Notes: generated by a model from the sequence alone, not told the origin. Shown: positions 17,909 to 25,474, counted from the stretch's first letter. The stretch is DNA of 64,000 nt from an uncultured Spirochaetota bacterium (GCA_944388995.1 CALXKN010000004.1:70394-134393), one strand, 5' to 3'. Translations and numbers: made by a program.

Positions 17909-17925
17909 GCCCCGAAAACCGGGGC
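17909..17925 (-). terminator. Likely intrinsic terminator behind the first flaB
   Basis: On the minus strand a 6-bp GCCCCG/CGGGGC stem with a 5-base loop, 17 bases past the flaB stop, is followed by TTCGCTTTTGTT. The T run is interrupted, so termination may be partial and let some transcripts continue into the second flaB. Confidence 0.6.
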
Positions 17926-17941
17926 CCGCTCATCAATCCGC

Positions 17942-18796
17942 TTAGCTCAGCAACTGGAGGACGGTTTGCGTCTTCATGTTGGCCTGGGCGAGCATGGCCG
18001 TTCCCGACTGCACTAAGATGCTGTTCTTGGTGTAGTCGACCATCTCTTTCGCCATGTCGACGTCGCGGATGCGGGATTCGGCAGCCTGCATATTCTCGGC
18101 GGCAACGTCGATTCCGCGGACGGCATGTTCCATGCGGTTCTGGTATGCACCCAAATCGGCGCGCTGCTTGTTGACGACTTTCAACGCAGAATCCATGATT
18201 CCGATTGTTTTATTGGCGTCTTCGATTGTCAGCAGGGAGACGATTTCGCCGCCGGTGCTGGCGCCCAACGCTTCCGCAGTCATGGTGCCGACATACAGTC
18301 TTTCCCTTTGATCCATGTTCGCGCCGGTGTGAATCCACATAGATGCGGTCACCGTGTTCAGTCCGGTTTCGCGGGCAAAACGTCCCGTCAGCAGGTTCAT
18401 TCCGTTGAATTGGGCATGGGAAGCAATTCTGTTGATTTCGTCAACCAACTGAGAAACTTCAACCTGAATCTGCATTCTGTCTTCATCCGTGTAAATACCG
18501 TTGGCGGCTTGGACAGAAAGCGTTCTGAGACGGTGAAGGATGTCCTGAGTTTCTTGCAGGTAACCTTCTGTGGCCTGGATGAAAGAGATACCGTTCGACA
18601 CGTTTTGAGAAGCCTGGTTTAAGCCCTGAATCTGAGAGCGCATCTTTTCAGATACTGCCAATCCGGAAGCATCGTCGCCGGCGCGGTTGATCCGAAGACC
18701 GGAAGACAACTTCTCGATGTTCTTCGTGACGGAAGAGTTGGTAACTCCCAACGTGCGGTGTGCATACATTGCACTAAGGTTGTGATTGATAATCAT
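17942..18796 (-). CDS. flaB: Flagellin, core filament protein (FlaB type), first copy
   Basis: 284 residues, begins [20 protein letters not shown] and carries [20 protein letters not shown] and [20 protein letters not shown], with C-terminal [16 protein letters not shown]. Like other spirochaetal FlaB proteins it consists almost only of the conserved terminal helices. No signal peptide: it is exported by the flagellar type III system. Its leader has a sigma-28 promoter, a stable hairpin, a CsrA-type hairpin and GGAGG, which suggests control both by late-flagellar sigma factor and by CsrA/FliW. It is followed by a terminator and probably is the major filament subunit. Confidence 0.97.
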   Translation of the reverse strand: MIINHNLSAMYAHRTLGVTNSSVTKNIEKLSSGLRINRAGDDASGLAVSEKMRSQIQGLNQASQNVSNGISFIQATEGYLQETQDILHRLRTLSVQAANGIYTDEDRMQIQVEVSQLVDEINRIASHAQFNGMNLLTGRFARETGLNTVTASMWIHTGANMDQRERLYVGTMTAEALGASTGGEIVSLLTIEDANKTIGIMDSALKVVNKQRADLGAYQNRMEHAVRGIDVAAENMQAAESRIRDVDMAKEMVDYTKNSILVQSGTAMLAQANMKTQTVLQLLS

Positions 18797-18802
18797 ACTG
18801 TT

Positions 18803-18833
18803 CCTCCATGATTTTCTCTGGGCATCCTTGCCC
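18803..18833 (-). promoter_or_regulatory. Predicted CsrA-binding region in the flaB leader
   Basis: On the minus strand the stem GGGCA/TGCCC (18820-18833) presents AGGA in a 4-base loop; the core CAAGGATG matches the CsrA consensus RUACARGGAUGU closely. Fourteen bases downstream, GGAGG (18803-18807) is the flaB Shine-Dalgarno and offers a second GGA. One site upstream in a hairpin and one over the Shine-Dalgarno is the arrangement known from the hag leader of Bacillus subtilis. Occupancy here is inference. Confidence 0.65.
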
Positions 18834-18840
18834 GTTTTTT

Positions 18841-18859
18841 GTAAGAGACCTTCTCTTAC
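18841..18859 (-). promoter_or_regulatory. Stable 5' hairpin of the flaB transcript
   Basis: GTAAGAGA and TCTCTTAC form a perfect 8-bp stem with a 3-base loop, close to the predicted 5' end of the transcript. Such a 5' hairpin commonly slows RNA decay. It is separated by only seven bases from the CsrA-type hairpin. Confidence 0.65.
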
Positions 18860-18866
18860 GTTACAA

Positions 18867-18893
18867 TTATCGTCATCAACTGATTATATTTTA
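18867..18893 (-). promoter_or_regulatory. Sigma-28 (FliA-type) promoter of flaB
   Basis: Minus strand: TAAA (18890-18893), exactly 15 bases, then GACGATAA (18867-18874). The consensus is TAAA-N15-GCCGATAA, so only one base differs. TATAAT lies within the spacer, but no -35 sits at normal distance from it. Confidence 0.75.
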
Positions 18894-18942
18894 ACACGTT
18901 TGAGTCAAAAAAGAAAGGTTTTTCTGAAAAAAAAAGAAAAAA

Positions 18943-19103
18943 CCCGTTCCGCCGTTTTGATGAAAGACTCTTGACCTTGGGTCAAGTGGGTTGCCTGTTT
19001 TCAATTTCTGTTGTGCCGTCGGCGAACATCGGTTGAAAAAGCCGGCATCCCGTCAGTTGTATTATCCCAAGAGAAATGCATCAATAAACACGGACGGAAC
19101 AGG
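18943..19103 (-). ncRNA. ssrS: 6S RNA
   Basis: About 161 nt directly behind zapA (2 bases after its stop), the linkage known for ssrS in many bacteria. The 5' end (19103-19079) and 3' end (18962-18943) form a long closing helix of about 19 pairs with small bulges; TGATG/CATCA closes its inner side. A central region with TTTCTCTTGGGA on the 5' side and the hairpin CTTGACC-CAA-GGTCAAG on the 3' side (close to the CCUUGAACCAAGGGUUCAAGG element of E. coli 6S RNA), and an apical TGCCG/CGGCA stem, complete the 6S shape. A T-rich run (18927-18942) follows and serves as terminator with the closing stem. 6S RNA mimics an open promoter and binds the housekeeping RNA polymerase. Confidence 0.8.
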
Positions 19104-19105
19104 AA

Positions 19106-19405
19106 TTAAAAGCATTGATTGATTCGGTCGAGCATTTCGGCCAGTTGTCGGGAAATTTGATTTTCCCGTTCGGCGATCGGTTTGAGATCTGCGGTTTTGG
19201 TAATCAACTCGTCGGTAATAAAAAGACCGGCGATAAGGGCAATTTTTAACGGATCGCTTATTTTCATTTTTTTTTCAACGGTGTCAAGCATTTCTTTATA
19301 TTCTTTTACGACATTGCTGAGATGATTTTTATCTTCGCTTGTCCGGATGCGCATTTTTGTGTTGAGAAGGGTCAGCTCAATGATATCTTTTTCAGGAGTT
19401 CTCAT
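19106..19405 (-). CDS. zapA: Cell division protein ZapA
   Basis: 99 residues, normal size. IIELTLLNTKMRIRTSEDKN matches the N-terminal beta-hairpin of ZapA, with the helix that follows (LSNVVKEYKEMLDTVEKKM) and a C-terminal coiled coil. The segment DPLKIALIAGLFITDELI matches the conserved middle of the family. ZapA crosslinks FtsZ filaments at the division ring. The ATG overlaps the last base of the preceding coiled-coil gene, and the 6S RNA follows immediately. Confidence 0.88.
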   Translation of the reverse strand: MRTPEKDIIELTLLNTKMRIRTSEDKNHLSNVVKEYKEMLDTVEKKMKISDPLKIALIAGLFITDELITKTADLKPIAERENQISRQLAEMLDRINQCF

Positions 19406-19917
19406 CAGTAGAAAATATCCAGTCGGGAATAGGGATCCTGCGGTTTTGGCGCCTCTTTGTCTGCCGTTTGCTGAGAGGGAGGTTCCGCCGCAGAACTAAA
19501 AGAAAAATCATCGGTTGTTTCCGTAACGGAAACGGCGCCGTCGCTCAATTCGGGGGAATTTTCTTCGAATTCTTCCCAATTTTCAAAAAAAGGATCGTAT
19601 TCGGGATTTAAACGGAGCGGAGCGGATTCGGTGGTGTCTGCCGGGGCGGGATCAGGATTCAATTCCGGAACCGTCTGCCGTTCTACGGGGCTGATATGGG
19701 CGGTTGCCGGATGATCGTCCGTCGGATGGGAAAGCGTTGAAATGTCAGATTCTTTAAAAAATTCCGAACGTCGGGAATCCGGTTCAAAAGAAGCGTCTTG
19801 GCAACGGATTGCAAGTATTTCCTTTTTTAAGGAGGCATTTTCTTCTTTTAAAGAACGGACCAGCCGGACGACGGCGTCGATCCGTTCCGTTAATTGAACC
19901 ATCTGCCCGTCGATCAT
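19405..19917 (-). CDS. Coiled-coil protein upstream of zapA
   Basis: 170 residues. The first 40 residues form a short coiled coil with a leucine/valine heptad (VQLTERIDAVVRLVRSLKEE, then NASLKKEILAI) similar in character to ZapB-like division proteins. The remainder is acidic, proline- and serine-rich and probably disordered, ending in a short DPYSRLDIFY motif. It overlaps zapA by one base and follows rplT by 3 bases, so it is co-transcribed with both. A role with ZapA in division is inferred from context only. Confidence 0.75.
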   Translation of the reverse strand: MIDGQMVQLTERIDAVVRLVRSLKEENASLKKEILAIRCQDASFEPDSRRSEFFKESDISTLSHPTDDHPATAHISPVERQTVPELNPDPAPADTTESAPLRLNPEYDPFFENWEEFEENSPELSDGAVSVTETTDDFSFSSAAEPPSQQTADKEAPKPQDPYSRLDIFY

Positions 19918-19920
19918 GAA

Positions 19921-20274
19921 TTAAAGCGCCTTCTTCGCGGTTTCGACAACCGCCGCAAAGGCTTTTTCATCTTCAATGGCCATATTGGACAGCACTTTGC
20001 GGTTGAGCAAAACGTCTGCCTTTTTCAGCCCGTTCATAAAGCGGGAGTAGGTGAGGCCGTGCGCTTTGCAGGCGGCGGAAATGCGGGCAATCCAAAGGGC
20101 GCGGAAATCGCCTTTTTTGTCCTTGCGGCCGATGTATGCGTAAACGCCGGCGCGGCGGACGGCGTCTTTCGCAATCCGGTTATTGGTTCCTCTGCGACCG
20201 AAAAAGCCTTTCGCTTTTTTCAGCATTTTATTTCTTCGATCTTTTCTTTTGGTTCCGTCAACAGCTCTGGGCAT
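19921..20274 (-). CDS. rplT: 50S ribosomal protein L20
   Basis: 117 residues, the standard length. Basic N-terminus PRAVDGTKRKDRRNKMLKKA, then GFFGRRGTNNRIAKDAVRRA and the globular C-terminal domain (IARISAACKAHGLTYSRFMN). L20 binds 23S rRNA early in large-subunit assembly. Third gene of infC-rpmI-rplT. Confidence 0.98.
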   Translation of the reverse strand: MPRAVDGTKRKDRRNKMLKKAKGFFGRRGTNNRIAKDAVRRAGVYAYIGRKDKKGDFRALWIARISAACKAHGLTYSRFMNGLKKADVLLNRKVLSNMAIEDEKAFAAVVETAKKAL

Positions 20275-20293
20275 AATTTACTCCTGGTACGAA

Positions 20294-20491
20294 TTATTGG
20301 TAGGGCAACAAGACCTTCGCTTTGCGCGTTTCGGCGGGGCTCAGAACGCCGGCGTGTCTGAGGTTGCGTTTGCGCTTCGTTGACTTTTTGGTCAGAATAT
20401 GGCGCAATCCCTGTTTTTTGTATTTGAGTTTTCCGTTCGCGGTGGCGTGAAATCTTTTTGAGAAAGATTTCTTTGTTTTCATCTTAGGCAT
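20294..20491 (-). CDS. rpmI: 50S ribosomal protein L35
   Basis: 65 residues. [20 protein letters not shown], then [20 protein letters not shown] are typical for L35. It lies between infC (18 bases upstream) and rplT (19 bases downstream) in the conserved operon. Confidence 0.98.
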   Translation of the reverse strand: MPKMKTKKSFSKRFHATANGKLKYKKQGLRHILTKKSTKRKRNLRHAGVLSPAETRKAKVLLPYQ

Positions 20492-20509
20492 ATCCTGTCT
20501 CTCCGTTTT

Positions 20510-21037
20510 TTATTTTTTATTTTTCGAACTCAAAATAATGGACATCATTTTTCCTTCCATTGACGCAGGCTTGTCCAGGTTGAATGCGACTTCCTGTTCG
20601 GTCAGGAGGTTGACGATGGTGTCCAAAACCTCTTTTCCCAGCTCCGGGTGAGCCAGTTCCCGTCCCCGGAAGCGGATGGTGACCTTGACCTTTGCTCCTT
20701 CGTCCAAAAAACCGCGGATGTGTTTGGTTTTAAAGTCGAGGTCGTGCTTGTCAATCTTCGGCTGCATCCGGACTTCTTTCAAACGAACGACGGTCTGTTT
20801 CTTCTTCGATTCGCGCGAGCGTTTTTCCTGCTCGTAGCGGAATTTTCCGTAATCGACAATCCGGCAGACCGGCGGAACGCTGTTCGGTGCGATTTCGACC
20901 AAATCCAGACCCTGTTCTTCGGCTCTCCGCAGAGCTTCCGATGTAGGGAGGACGCCGCGCTGGACGCCTTCACTGTCAATCAAACGGACTTCGGGAACCC
21001 GAATCTGTCTGTTCGTTCTCAAATCTTTTGCAGCCAA
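20510..21037 (-). CDS. infC: Translation initiation factor IF-3
   Basis: 175 residues. The N-terminal domain begins LRTNRQIRVPEVRLIDSEG with GLDLVEIAPNSVPPVCRIVD; the linker is basic and the C-terminal domain holds VKVTIRFRGRELAHPELGKE. IF-3 prevents subunit reassociation and checks the start codon and initiator tRNA. The start is TTG (21035-21037) with GGAG five bases upstream; an ATC directly before it is in frame. infC genes often use rare starts for autoregulation, so a weak start here fits, although UUG is not the AUU of E. coli. Confidence 0.96.
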   Translation of the reverse strand: MAAKDLRTNRQIRVPEVRLIDSEGVQRGVLPTSEALRRAEEQGLDLVEIAPNSVPPVCRIVDYGKFRYEQEKRSRESKKKQTVVRLKEVRMQPKIDKHDLDFKTKHIRGFLDEGAKVKVTIRFRGRELAHPELGKEVLDTIVNLLTEQEVAFNLDKPASMEGKMMSIILSSKNKK

Positions 21038-21067
21038 GATAACTCCATTCCTTTGTGTATTGGTTTA

Positions 21068-21096
21068 TTTATATATAAAAACAAAGTTCTTGTCTA
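21068..21096 (-). promoter_or_regulatory. Sigma-70 promoter of infC-rpmI-rplT
   Basis: Minus strand: -35 TAGACA (21091-21096), 17-base spacer, -10 TATAAA (21068-21073). Predicted start near 21061, giving about 24 bases of leader. Confidence 0.65.
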
Positions 21097-21097
21097 T

Positions 21098-21802
21098 ATG
21101 TTTATCGGGATTATTGATTTTTTTCTTGATTTTATGCAAACTGCAATCATGGGTTTGTTCATGTGTTTTTTTCCGCTGCTCTGGATGCTGATTCTCATCA
21201 ACCGGTTCGCAATCGTTTTTCCGCTTCGCGACGCGCTGACGGCCTGTTTCCGGGCTCTGTGGGTTTTTCTGCCGCTTTTTTTCGGTCTGTTTCTTCATCA
21301 ACCGAAAAACATTGCCGAAATTTCGGTCGGAAAGTGCTGGTCTTTTTATACGCTGAATTTCGGGCTTCTGCCGTATGCGGCGGTTTCATTCCTTTATATT
21401 GTTGTTTTTGTTCTTTTTTTGAACCGCCGGATTCCGTTTGCTTCCGGGGTTTTACTCGGTTTTTTCCTTTTAACGTTCATCGGAATTTTCAGATACTGTT
21501 ACTTTCAGAATTTCCTGAATGTATGGCAGGCGTTGGGGCAGCCGTTTCTTGATGCGGTGATGATGACGGCGGCGGCCGGGTTCTTTGCGCTTCGTTCTCC
21601 GTATAAAGATGAGCGGAGACGGGTTGTCTCCTCCGCGGTTCTGCTGTTTGTTCTGGCGGCGGTTGCGGTTCCGGCTCTCGGTACGGCCGCCGAATACGGT
21701 TTCGGTTGGGGTTCCGTTGCGGTTGCGGTCTGCGGATTCGTTCTTTTCACCGTTTTGGTTTTTCCGAAAAGAATGCGGGAAGCGGTTCCCGGCGGATTTT
21801 AA
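21098..21802 (+). CDS. Predicted multi-span membrane protein
   Basis: 234 residues from the ATG at 21098; about six hydrophobic segments are visible (about 13-40, 50-70, 85-108, 113-132, 150-168 with 175-193, and 203-222). No family recognised. The start is uncertain: no good Shine-Dalgarno precedes 21098, and ATG codons at 21137 and shortly after are alternatives; the open frame runs further upstream but over infC on the other strand. It ends 16 bases before the GH16 lipoprotein gene, with which it is probably co-transcribed. Confidence 0.65.
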   Translation: MFIGIIDFFLDFMQTAIMGLFMCFFPLLWMLILINRFAIVFPLRDALTACFRALWVFLPLFFGLFLHQPKNIAEISVGKCWSFYTLNFGLLPYAAVSFLYIVVFVLFLNRRIPFASGVLLGFFLLTFIGIFRYCYFQNFLNVWQALGQPFLDAVMMTAAAGFFALRSPYKDERRRVVSSAVLLFVLAAVAVPALGTAAEYGFGWGSVAVAVCGFVLFTVLVFPKRMREAVPGGF

Positions 21803-21818
21803 GAAAGAGGTGAAGACT

Positions 21819-23249
21819 GTGCTGAAGACAAAAAAAAAGCGGTATGCGTATTGGATTTTATGCGGAGCTATGTCGGCGTGTTCTCATTTGCCCGAAATTG
21901 ATCCTCGGACTGAGGAAATGACTGATTTGACGATCGGGCAAGACGGCGGTTCTATTGTTCTTTCTTGGAAAGATCCGGTTATTGACGGAATTGAATCCGT
22001 TTCCGTGGTCACTGTATCGGACTCGGGCGCGTCCGTCGATAGGGGAACCGTCGATCCGGGAGCCGAAAGTTACACTGTTCCAAAGGAAAAGCTCGTAGTT
22101 GGGGATACCTATTTCATCACTCTTTTTACGACGGACGGAAAAGGTCGGAATAGCGCCGAAATAACCGTTCCTCACACGGTTTCGGAACTTGATTTGCGGT
22201 TTACGAAAGCAGATGTCTTTGACACCTGGGCCGGGTTTGAATGGAAAGTTTCGGATGAAACTGCCGTTTTGTTTCTTGATTATACAAATGCCGCTGCTTC
22301 TCTTGAGGTCGGAAACGGAGAAGCGGAAGTTAACGACCTGATGCCTGGCGCCGATTACGTTTTTACATTGAGGGACGAAAACGGAAGGGGGAGCGCGCAG
22401 GCGTTTCGGACGGCAATGTTGTTTTATGATGATTTTTCTTACGCCGACACGGAAGAAGTCGTCGGTAAGCGTTGGTTTTGGGCGAACCGGGAAAATCCGA
22501 ATGTCGGAACCATGCATTGGTCGTACAGTATGCGGGGGGACGGGCGCAATGCCGAGTGTCTGAATGAAGACGGTGTCGACTTTTTGCGTTTGAAGGGAAC
22601 GGTTTCGGACAAGAAGGATTTGATCGGATCCGGAATCCGTTCGAGCGATCGTTTTTGGTTTACATTCGGGAAAGTCGAAATCCGCTTCCGGTTTGCCGGA
22701 TCAGCTGCCGGAAGTTTCCCGGCGTTATGGATGATGCCTCAAATACCGGATCCCGGCGCCAAAAACGGCGGTGTTTGGCCGTTTGGCGGGGAAATCGATA
22801 TTATGGAACGGGTTTATACTTCCGCCTGGAAAATTTGGCAGACTTACCATACGGAAGAAACAGGAGAGCTTGGAGGCGGAAATCCCGATACATACAATGT
22901 CAAAGGTGTTCGGAGCGGACTCGGAAAAAAAGAAGATTGGACGAAATGGAATACAGTCGGTATCGAATGGAGCCGCGAAGGTCTTCAATGGAGCATAAAC
23001 GGAGTCAGGACCAAAAGAGTCGAATCTGAATCGGGAAATATCCGTGCTTATCCTTTTACGGAAGAGTCGGCGTTTTTCCTGATTTTTAATATGAGTGTTG
23101 TCAGAAATTCCGGTTTCGCAGGGACAGCCGCCGATGATTTTTACAACCATTTGGATATTGATTATGTAAAAATCACTCCGAATGCCGATACTGTGTTTCG
23201 CGACTGTCCGTATTACCGGCATTCCGCGGAAGAAGGAGATGTTTTGTGA
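21819..23249 (+). CDS. Lipoprotein with GH16 (endo-beta-glucanase-like) catalytic domain
   Basis: 476 residues from GTG at 21819, preceded by AAAGAGGTGA. A lysine-rich n-region (KTKKKR), a short hydrophobic stretch and MSAC (Cys about 26) form a relaxed spirochaetal lipobox. Residues about 35-190 look like two FnIII-like domains. The C-terminal half is GH16: FGKVEIRFRFAG, PALWMMP and the catalytic EIDIME with Glu325 as nucleophile, Asp327 and Glu330 as acid/base, then TYHTEETGELGG and WTKWNTVGIEWSREGLQWSI. Family members cut beta-1,3(1,4)-glucans, agar, carrageenan or related polysaccharides; the substrate is not evident. A run of nine A at 21830-21838 lies in the signal-peptide codons. Confidence 0.9.
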   Translation: MLKTKKKRYAYWILCGAMSACSHLPEIDPRTEEMTDLTIGQDGGSIVLSWKDPVIDGIESVSVVTVSDSGASVDRGTVDPGAESYTVPKEKLVVGDTYFITLFTTDGKGRNSAEITVPHTVSELDLRFTKADVFDTWAGFEWKVSDETAVLFLDYTNAAASLEVGNGEAEVNDLMPGADYVFTLRDENGRGSAQAFRTAMLFYDDFSYADTEEVVGKRWFWANRENPNVGTMHWSYSMRGDGRNAECLNEDGVDFLRLKGTVSDKKDLIGSGIRSSDRFWFTFGKVEIRFRFAGSAAGSFPALWMMPQIPDPGAKNGGVWPFGGEIDIMERVYTSAWKIWQTYHTEETGELGGGNPDTYNVKGVRSGLGKKEDWTKWNTVGIEWSREGLQWSINGVRTKRVESESGNIRAYPFTEESAFFLIFNMSVVRNSGFAGTAADDFYNHLDIDYVKITPNADTVFRDCPYYRHSAEEGDVL

Positions 23250-23614
23250 TGCGCTTTATAATGATTGTTTTGACAGCTGTTTTGGTGTCCTGCATAGCCG
23301 AAAATGAGCCGTTTTTAATTGAGGAAGTGAAAATAACTCCGGTTTCGGCTTCGGAAGGAAGTCGTTTTGAATATTGCGCCAAAGTGTTGTCGCTGACGGC
23401 TTCCGAATTGGTTATCGTTTTAAACGGAATAACCTCACGGGAAATTGAAAGGCGGAATTTATCCGCAGACGGGAATGCGCAGACGGTCTCGGGCACTCTT
23501 CCCCCTGTTCCGTCGGGATATTACTCCGTTATATTCGCATTGTCTGCGGATGGAAAACGCGGGGTAAAGCGGACCGCCTATTTTGAGGTGAAGGCGGACG
23601 GCAGCGGCTCATAG
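23249..23614 (+). CDS. Small lipoprotein paired with the GH16 enzyme
   Basis: 121 residues from the ATG that overlaps the upstream stop (TGATG); a GTG one codon earlier is an alternative, and AAGGAG at 23233-23238 serves either. Signal peptide MRFIMIVLTAVLVSC gives a lipobox LVSC. The mature part is a single beta-rich domain of about 100 residues (ELVIVLNG, GYYSVIFALSADGKRGVKRT) with an Ig/FnIII look. Co-transcribed with the GH16 lipoprotein; it may help bind substrate or present the enzyme, which is inference. Confidence 0.8.
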   Translation: MRFIMIVLTAVLVSCIAENEPFLIEEVKITPVSASEGSRFEYCAKVLSLTASELVIVLNGITSREIERRNLSADGNAQTVSGTLPPVPSGYYSVIFALSADGKRGVKRTAYFEVKADGSGS

Positions 23615-23645
23615 TTTTCCGATTGAAGTAAGTGAGCAGAAGTAC

Positions 23646-23680
23646 AAAAAACGGCGTTTCATAAAGAAACGCCGTTTTTT
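23646..23680. terminator. Bidirectional intrinsic terminator between lipoprotein gene and pfp
   Basis: Perfect stem AACGGCGTTTC / GAAACGCCGTT with ATAAA loop, flanked by A and T runs on both sides (23646-23680), followed by further T residues. It serves both the plus-strand GH16 operon and the convergent pfp gene. Confidence 0.92.
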
Positions 23681-23687
23681 TCTTTTT

Positions 23688-25340
23688 TCAGTTCTTCCCC
23701 GATTCGCAGGCAAGGGTTCTTGTTGTCAGATCGCAGACGGAAGCGGGACCGTAGTATTGAATCGCTCCGGGGTAGGTGTAGCAGGTTTCCCGGGCCCACC
23801 GCTCCCGGTTGGAGGCAAACGCGCGGAACGGTGCCGCCTCCAAATCGACCAACGCCTTGCGGATGACCGGCTTCAGAGCGCCGTGGCGCTGCTCCATATT
23901 CATCATCATCGTCAGCGGAATTCCTCCGGGAATCCATTCGTCGGCCGGCGCCGCCAAATTCCGCACGGAAGAGAGGTAGCCGCTCAGATTATTGGCAATC
24001 AGCAGCGAAGCGTTGTATCCGAGACTGTAACAGTAATCGGCGTCGAAGTTGGACGGAAAGGCGCAGCGGCCTTCGTATCCGAAGAAGTGGTGCAAAGCCG
24101 AGAATTTCACTTTTTCCCCGCGTGCCTTGATCGCCTTCCTGACCATTTCGGAGAGCAGTTTTTCCGTTTCAATCAGCGAAACTTGAACGTTGCCGTGCGG
24201 ATCGCGGTCTAAAAGCAGCTGTTTGGCGATTCCTTCAGGAAGTGAATCGAAAGCGGCCGCCGATTCCTTCGAGAAGTGCTGTTTCAGCCACTTGGTTTGG
24301 GAAGCGAAATCGGGTAACGCGGAAAATTCGCTTTCATTTTGCGCCATTAAGTCGTTCAGTTCCGCAATTAAGGTCTTCATTTCAGGAATAAATTCGATTA
24401 ATCCTTCGGGAATGAGTCCGACTCCAAACGTTTTTCCGTCGCAAGCACGGGTGATGACGATGTCGGCAATCTCTTTGGCAATTTGCATCAGCGTTTTCTG
24501 TTCTTTTTCTACCTCTTCCGAGATGATGCAAAAATTGGGTTGTGTCTGCAGGGCGCATTCCAACGCTATGTGAGAAGCGCTTCTGCCCATCAGTTTGATG
24601 AAATGCCAGTATTTTTTTGCGGAATCGGCGTCGCGTTCGATGTTGCCGATCAGTTCGGCGTAGGTCTTTGTTGCAGTGTCGAATCCGAAGCTGGTTTCAA
24701 TGTATTCGTTTTTGAGGTCGCCGTCGATGGTCTTTGGGCAGCCGATGACCGAAATTCCGGTCTGTTTTTCGGCGAAGTATTCGGCCAAAACGGCGGCGTT
24801 GGTGTTGGAGTCGTCTCCGCCGATAATGACGACCGCGGAGATGCCGCGGCGCCGGCAGACTTCGATGCATTTGTCGAACTGTTCGGCGGTTTCCAGTTTC
24901 GTTCTTCCGGATCCGATCATGTCGAATCCGCCTGTGTTGCGGTAGGCGTCCATCATTTCTGCGGTGATTTCAACCGCCCGGTCGTCGACAATTCCGGAAG
25001 GTCCTCCGAGAAATCCGAAGAGCTTGCTGGAGGCGTTTGCGGCTTTGATTCCGTCAAAAAGTCCCGCAATGACGTTGTGTCCGCCGGGAGCCTGTCCTCC
25101 GGAGAGGATGACGCCGACGTTGCGCACGACGGCCGCGCCGGGATTGTTTCCCGGTTCGAAAAGCGCGATCGGCGCTCCGAAGTTGTTTTTGAAGAGTTTT
25201 TTCAGCTCGCCGGCATCGGCGTAAGCCGAAGTCGGCTGCCCTAAAACCGCCTTGATTTCGGCCGGTTTGCGGGTTTTCAAAAGAGCCGGCAGTTTGGGCC
25301 GGTATTGGTACCGTTCCTTTTGCAGGGGTGAGAGATCCAT
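23688..25340 (-). CDS. pfp: PPi-dependent 6-phosphofructokinase
   Basis: 550 residues, the length of the long PPi-PFK class found in spirochaetes and plants. [10 protein letters not shown] (81-90), the PPi-type GGDDSNTNA (174-182, with the second Asp typical of PPi use), and catalytic [10 protein letters not shown] (202-211), followed by [10 protein letters not shown] and [11 protein letters not shown]. It phosphorylates fructose-6-phosphate with PPi, reversibly, in place of ATP-PFK. The start at 25340 (ATG, GGAGG upstream) is preferred over an upstream ATG that lies within the promoter. With the membrane pyrophosphatase it indicates a PPi-based energy economy. Confidence 0.96.
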   Translation of the reverse strand: MDLSPLQKERYQYRPKLPALLKTRKPAEIKAVLGQPTSAYADAGELKKLFKNNFGAPIALFEPGNNPGAAVVRNVGVILSGGQAPGGHNVIAGLFDGIKAANASSKLFGFLGGPSGIVDDRAVEITAEMMDAYRNTGGFDMIGSGRTKLETAEQFDKCIEVCRRRGISAVVIIGGDDSNTNAAVLAEYFAEKQTGISVIGCPKTIDGDLKNEYIETSFGFDTATKTYAELIGNIERDADSAKKYWHFIKLMGRSASHIALECALQTQPNFCIISEEVEKEQKTLMQIAKEIADIVITRACDGKTFGVGLIPEGLIEFIPEMKTLIAELNDLMAQNESEFSALPDFASQTKWLKQHFSKESAAAFDSLPEGIAKQLLLDRDPHGNVQVSLIETEKLLSEMVRKAIKARGEKVKFSALHHFFGYEGRCAFPSNFDADYCYSLGYNASLLIANNLSGYLSSVRNLAAPADEWIPGGIPLTMMMNMEQRHGALKPVIRKALVDLEAAPFRAFASNRERWARETCYTYPGAIQYYGPASVCDLTTRTLACESGKN

Positions 25341-25371
25341 GATTCCTCCGAGAAAAAAAATAAGATGATTC

Positions 25372-25400
25372 ATTTTATACTCTCCCGCGGTGTGTGGCAA
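25372..25400 (-). promoter_or_regulatory. Sigma-70 promoter of pfp
   Basis: Minus strand: -35 TTGCCA (25395-25400), 17-base spacer, -10 TAAAAT (25372-25377). Predicted start near 25365. Confidence 0.6.
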
Positions 25401-25440
25401 GGGAAAATCGAAAAAGAATTTGACTTCCGGTGGTTTTTCG

Positions 25441-25468
25441 TTGACAAAATCCGGCGGACGGTTATGAT
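25441..25468 (+). promoter_or_regulatory. Sigma-70 promoter of the lipoprotein gene at 25475, probably leaderless
   Basis: Perfect -35 TTGACA (25441-25446), 16-base spacer, -10 TATGAT (25463-25468). Only six bases lie between the -10 box and the ATG at 25475, so transcription should begin at or next to the start codon. No Shine-Dalgarno is present. Confidence 0.65.
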
Positions 25469-25474
25469 GAAATC

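Noticed and set aside
17887-18010. Short plus-strand frame after AAGGAGG near 17880
   Set aside because: It runs antisense through the flaB terminator and flaB itself; the apparent Shine-Dalgarno is probably chance.
20648-21097. N-terminal extension of the membrane protein gene over infC
   Set aside because: This part is antisense to infC and its promoter; the hydrophobic coding signal begins only near 21098.
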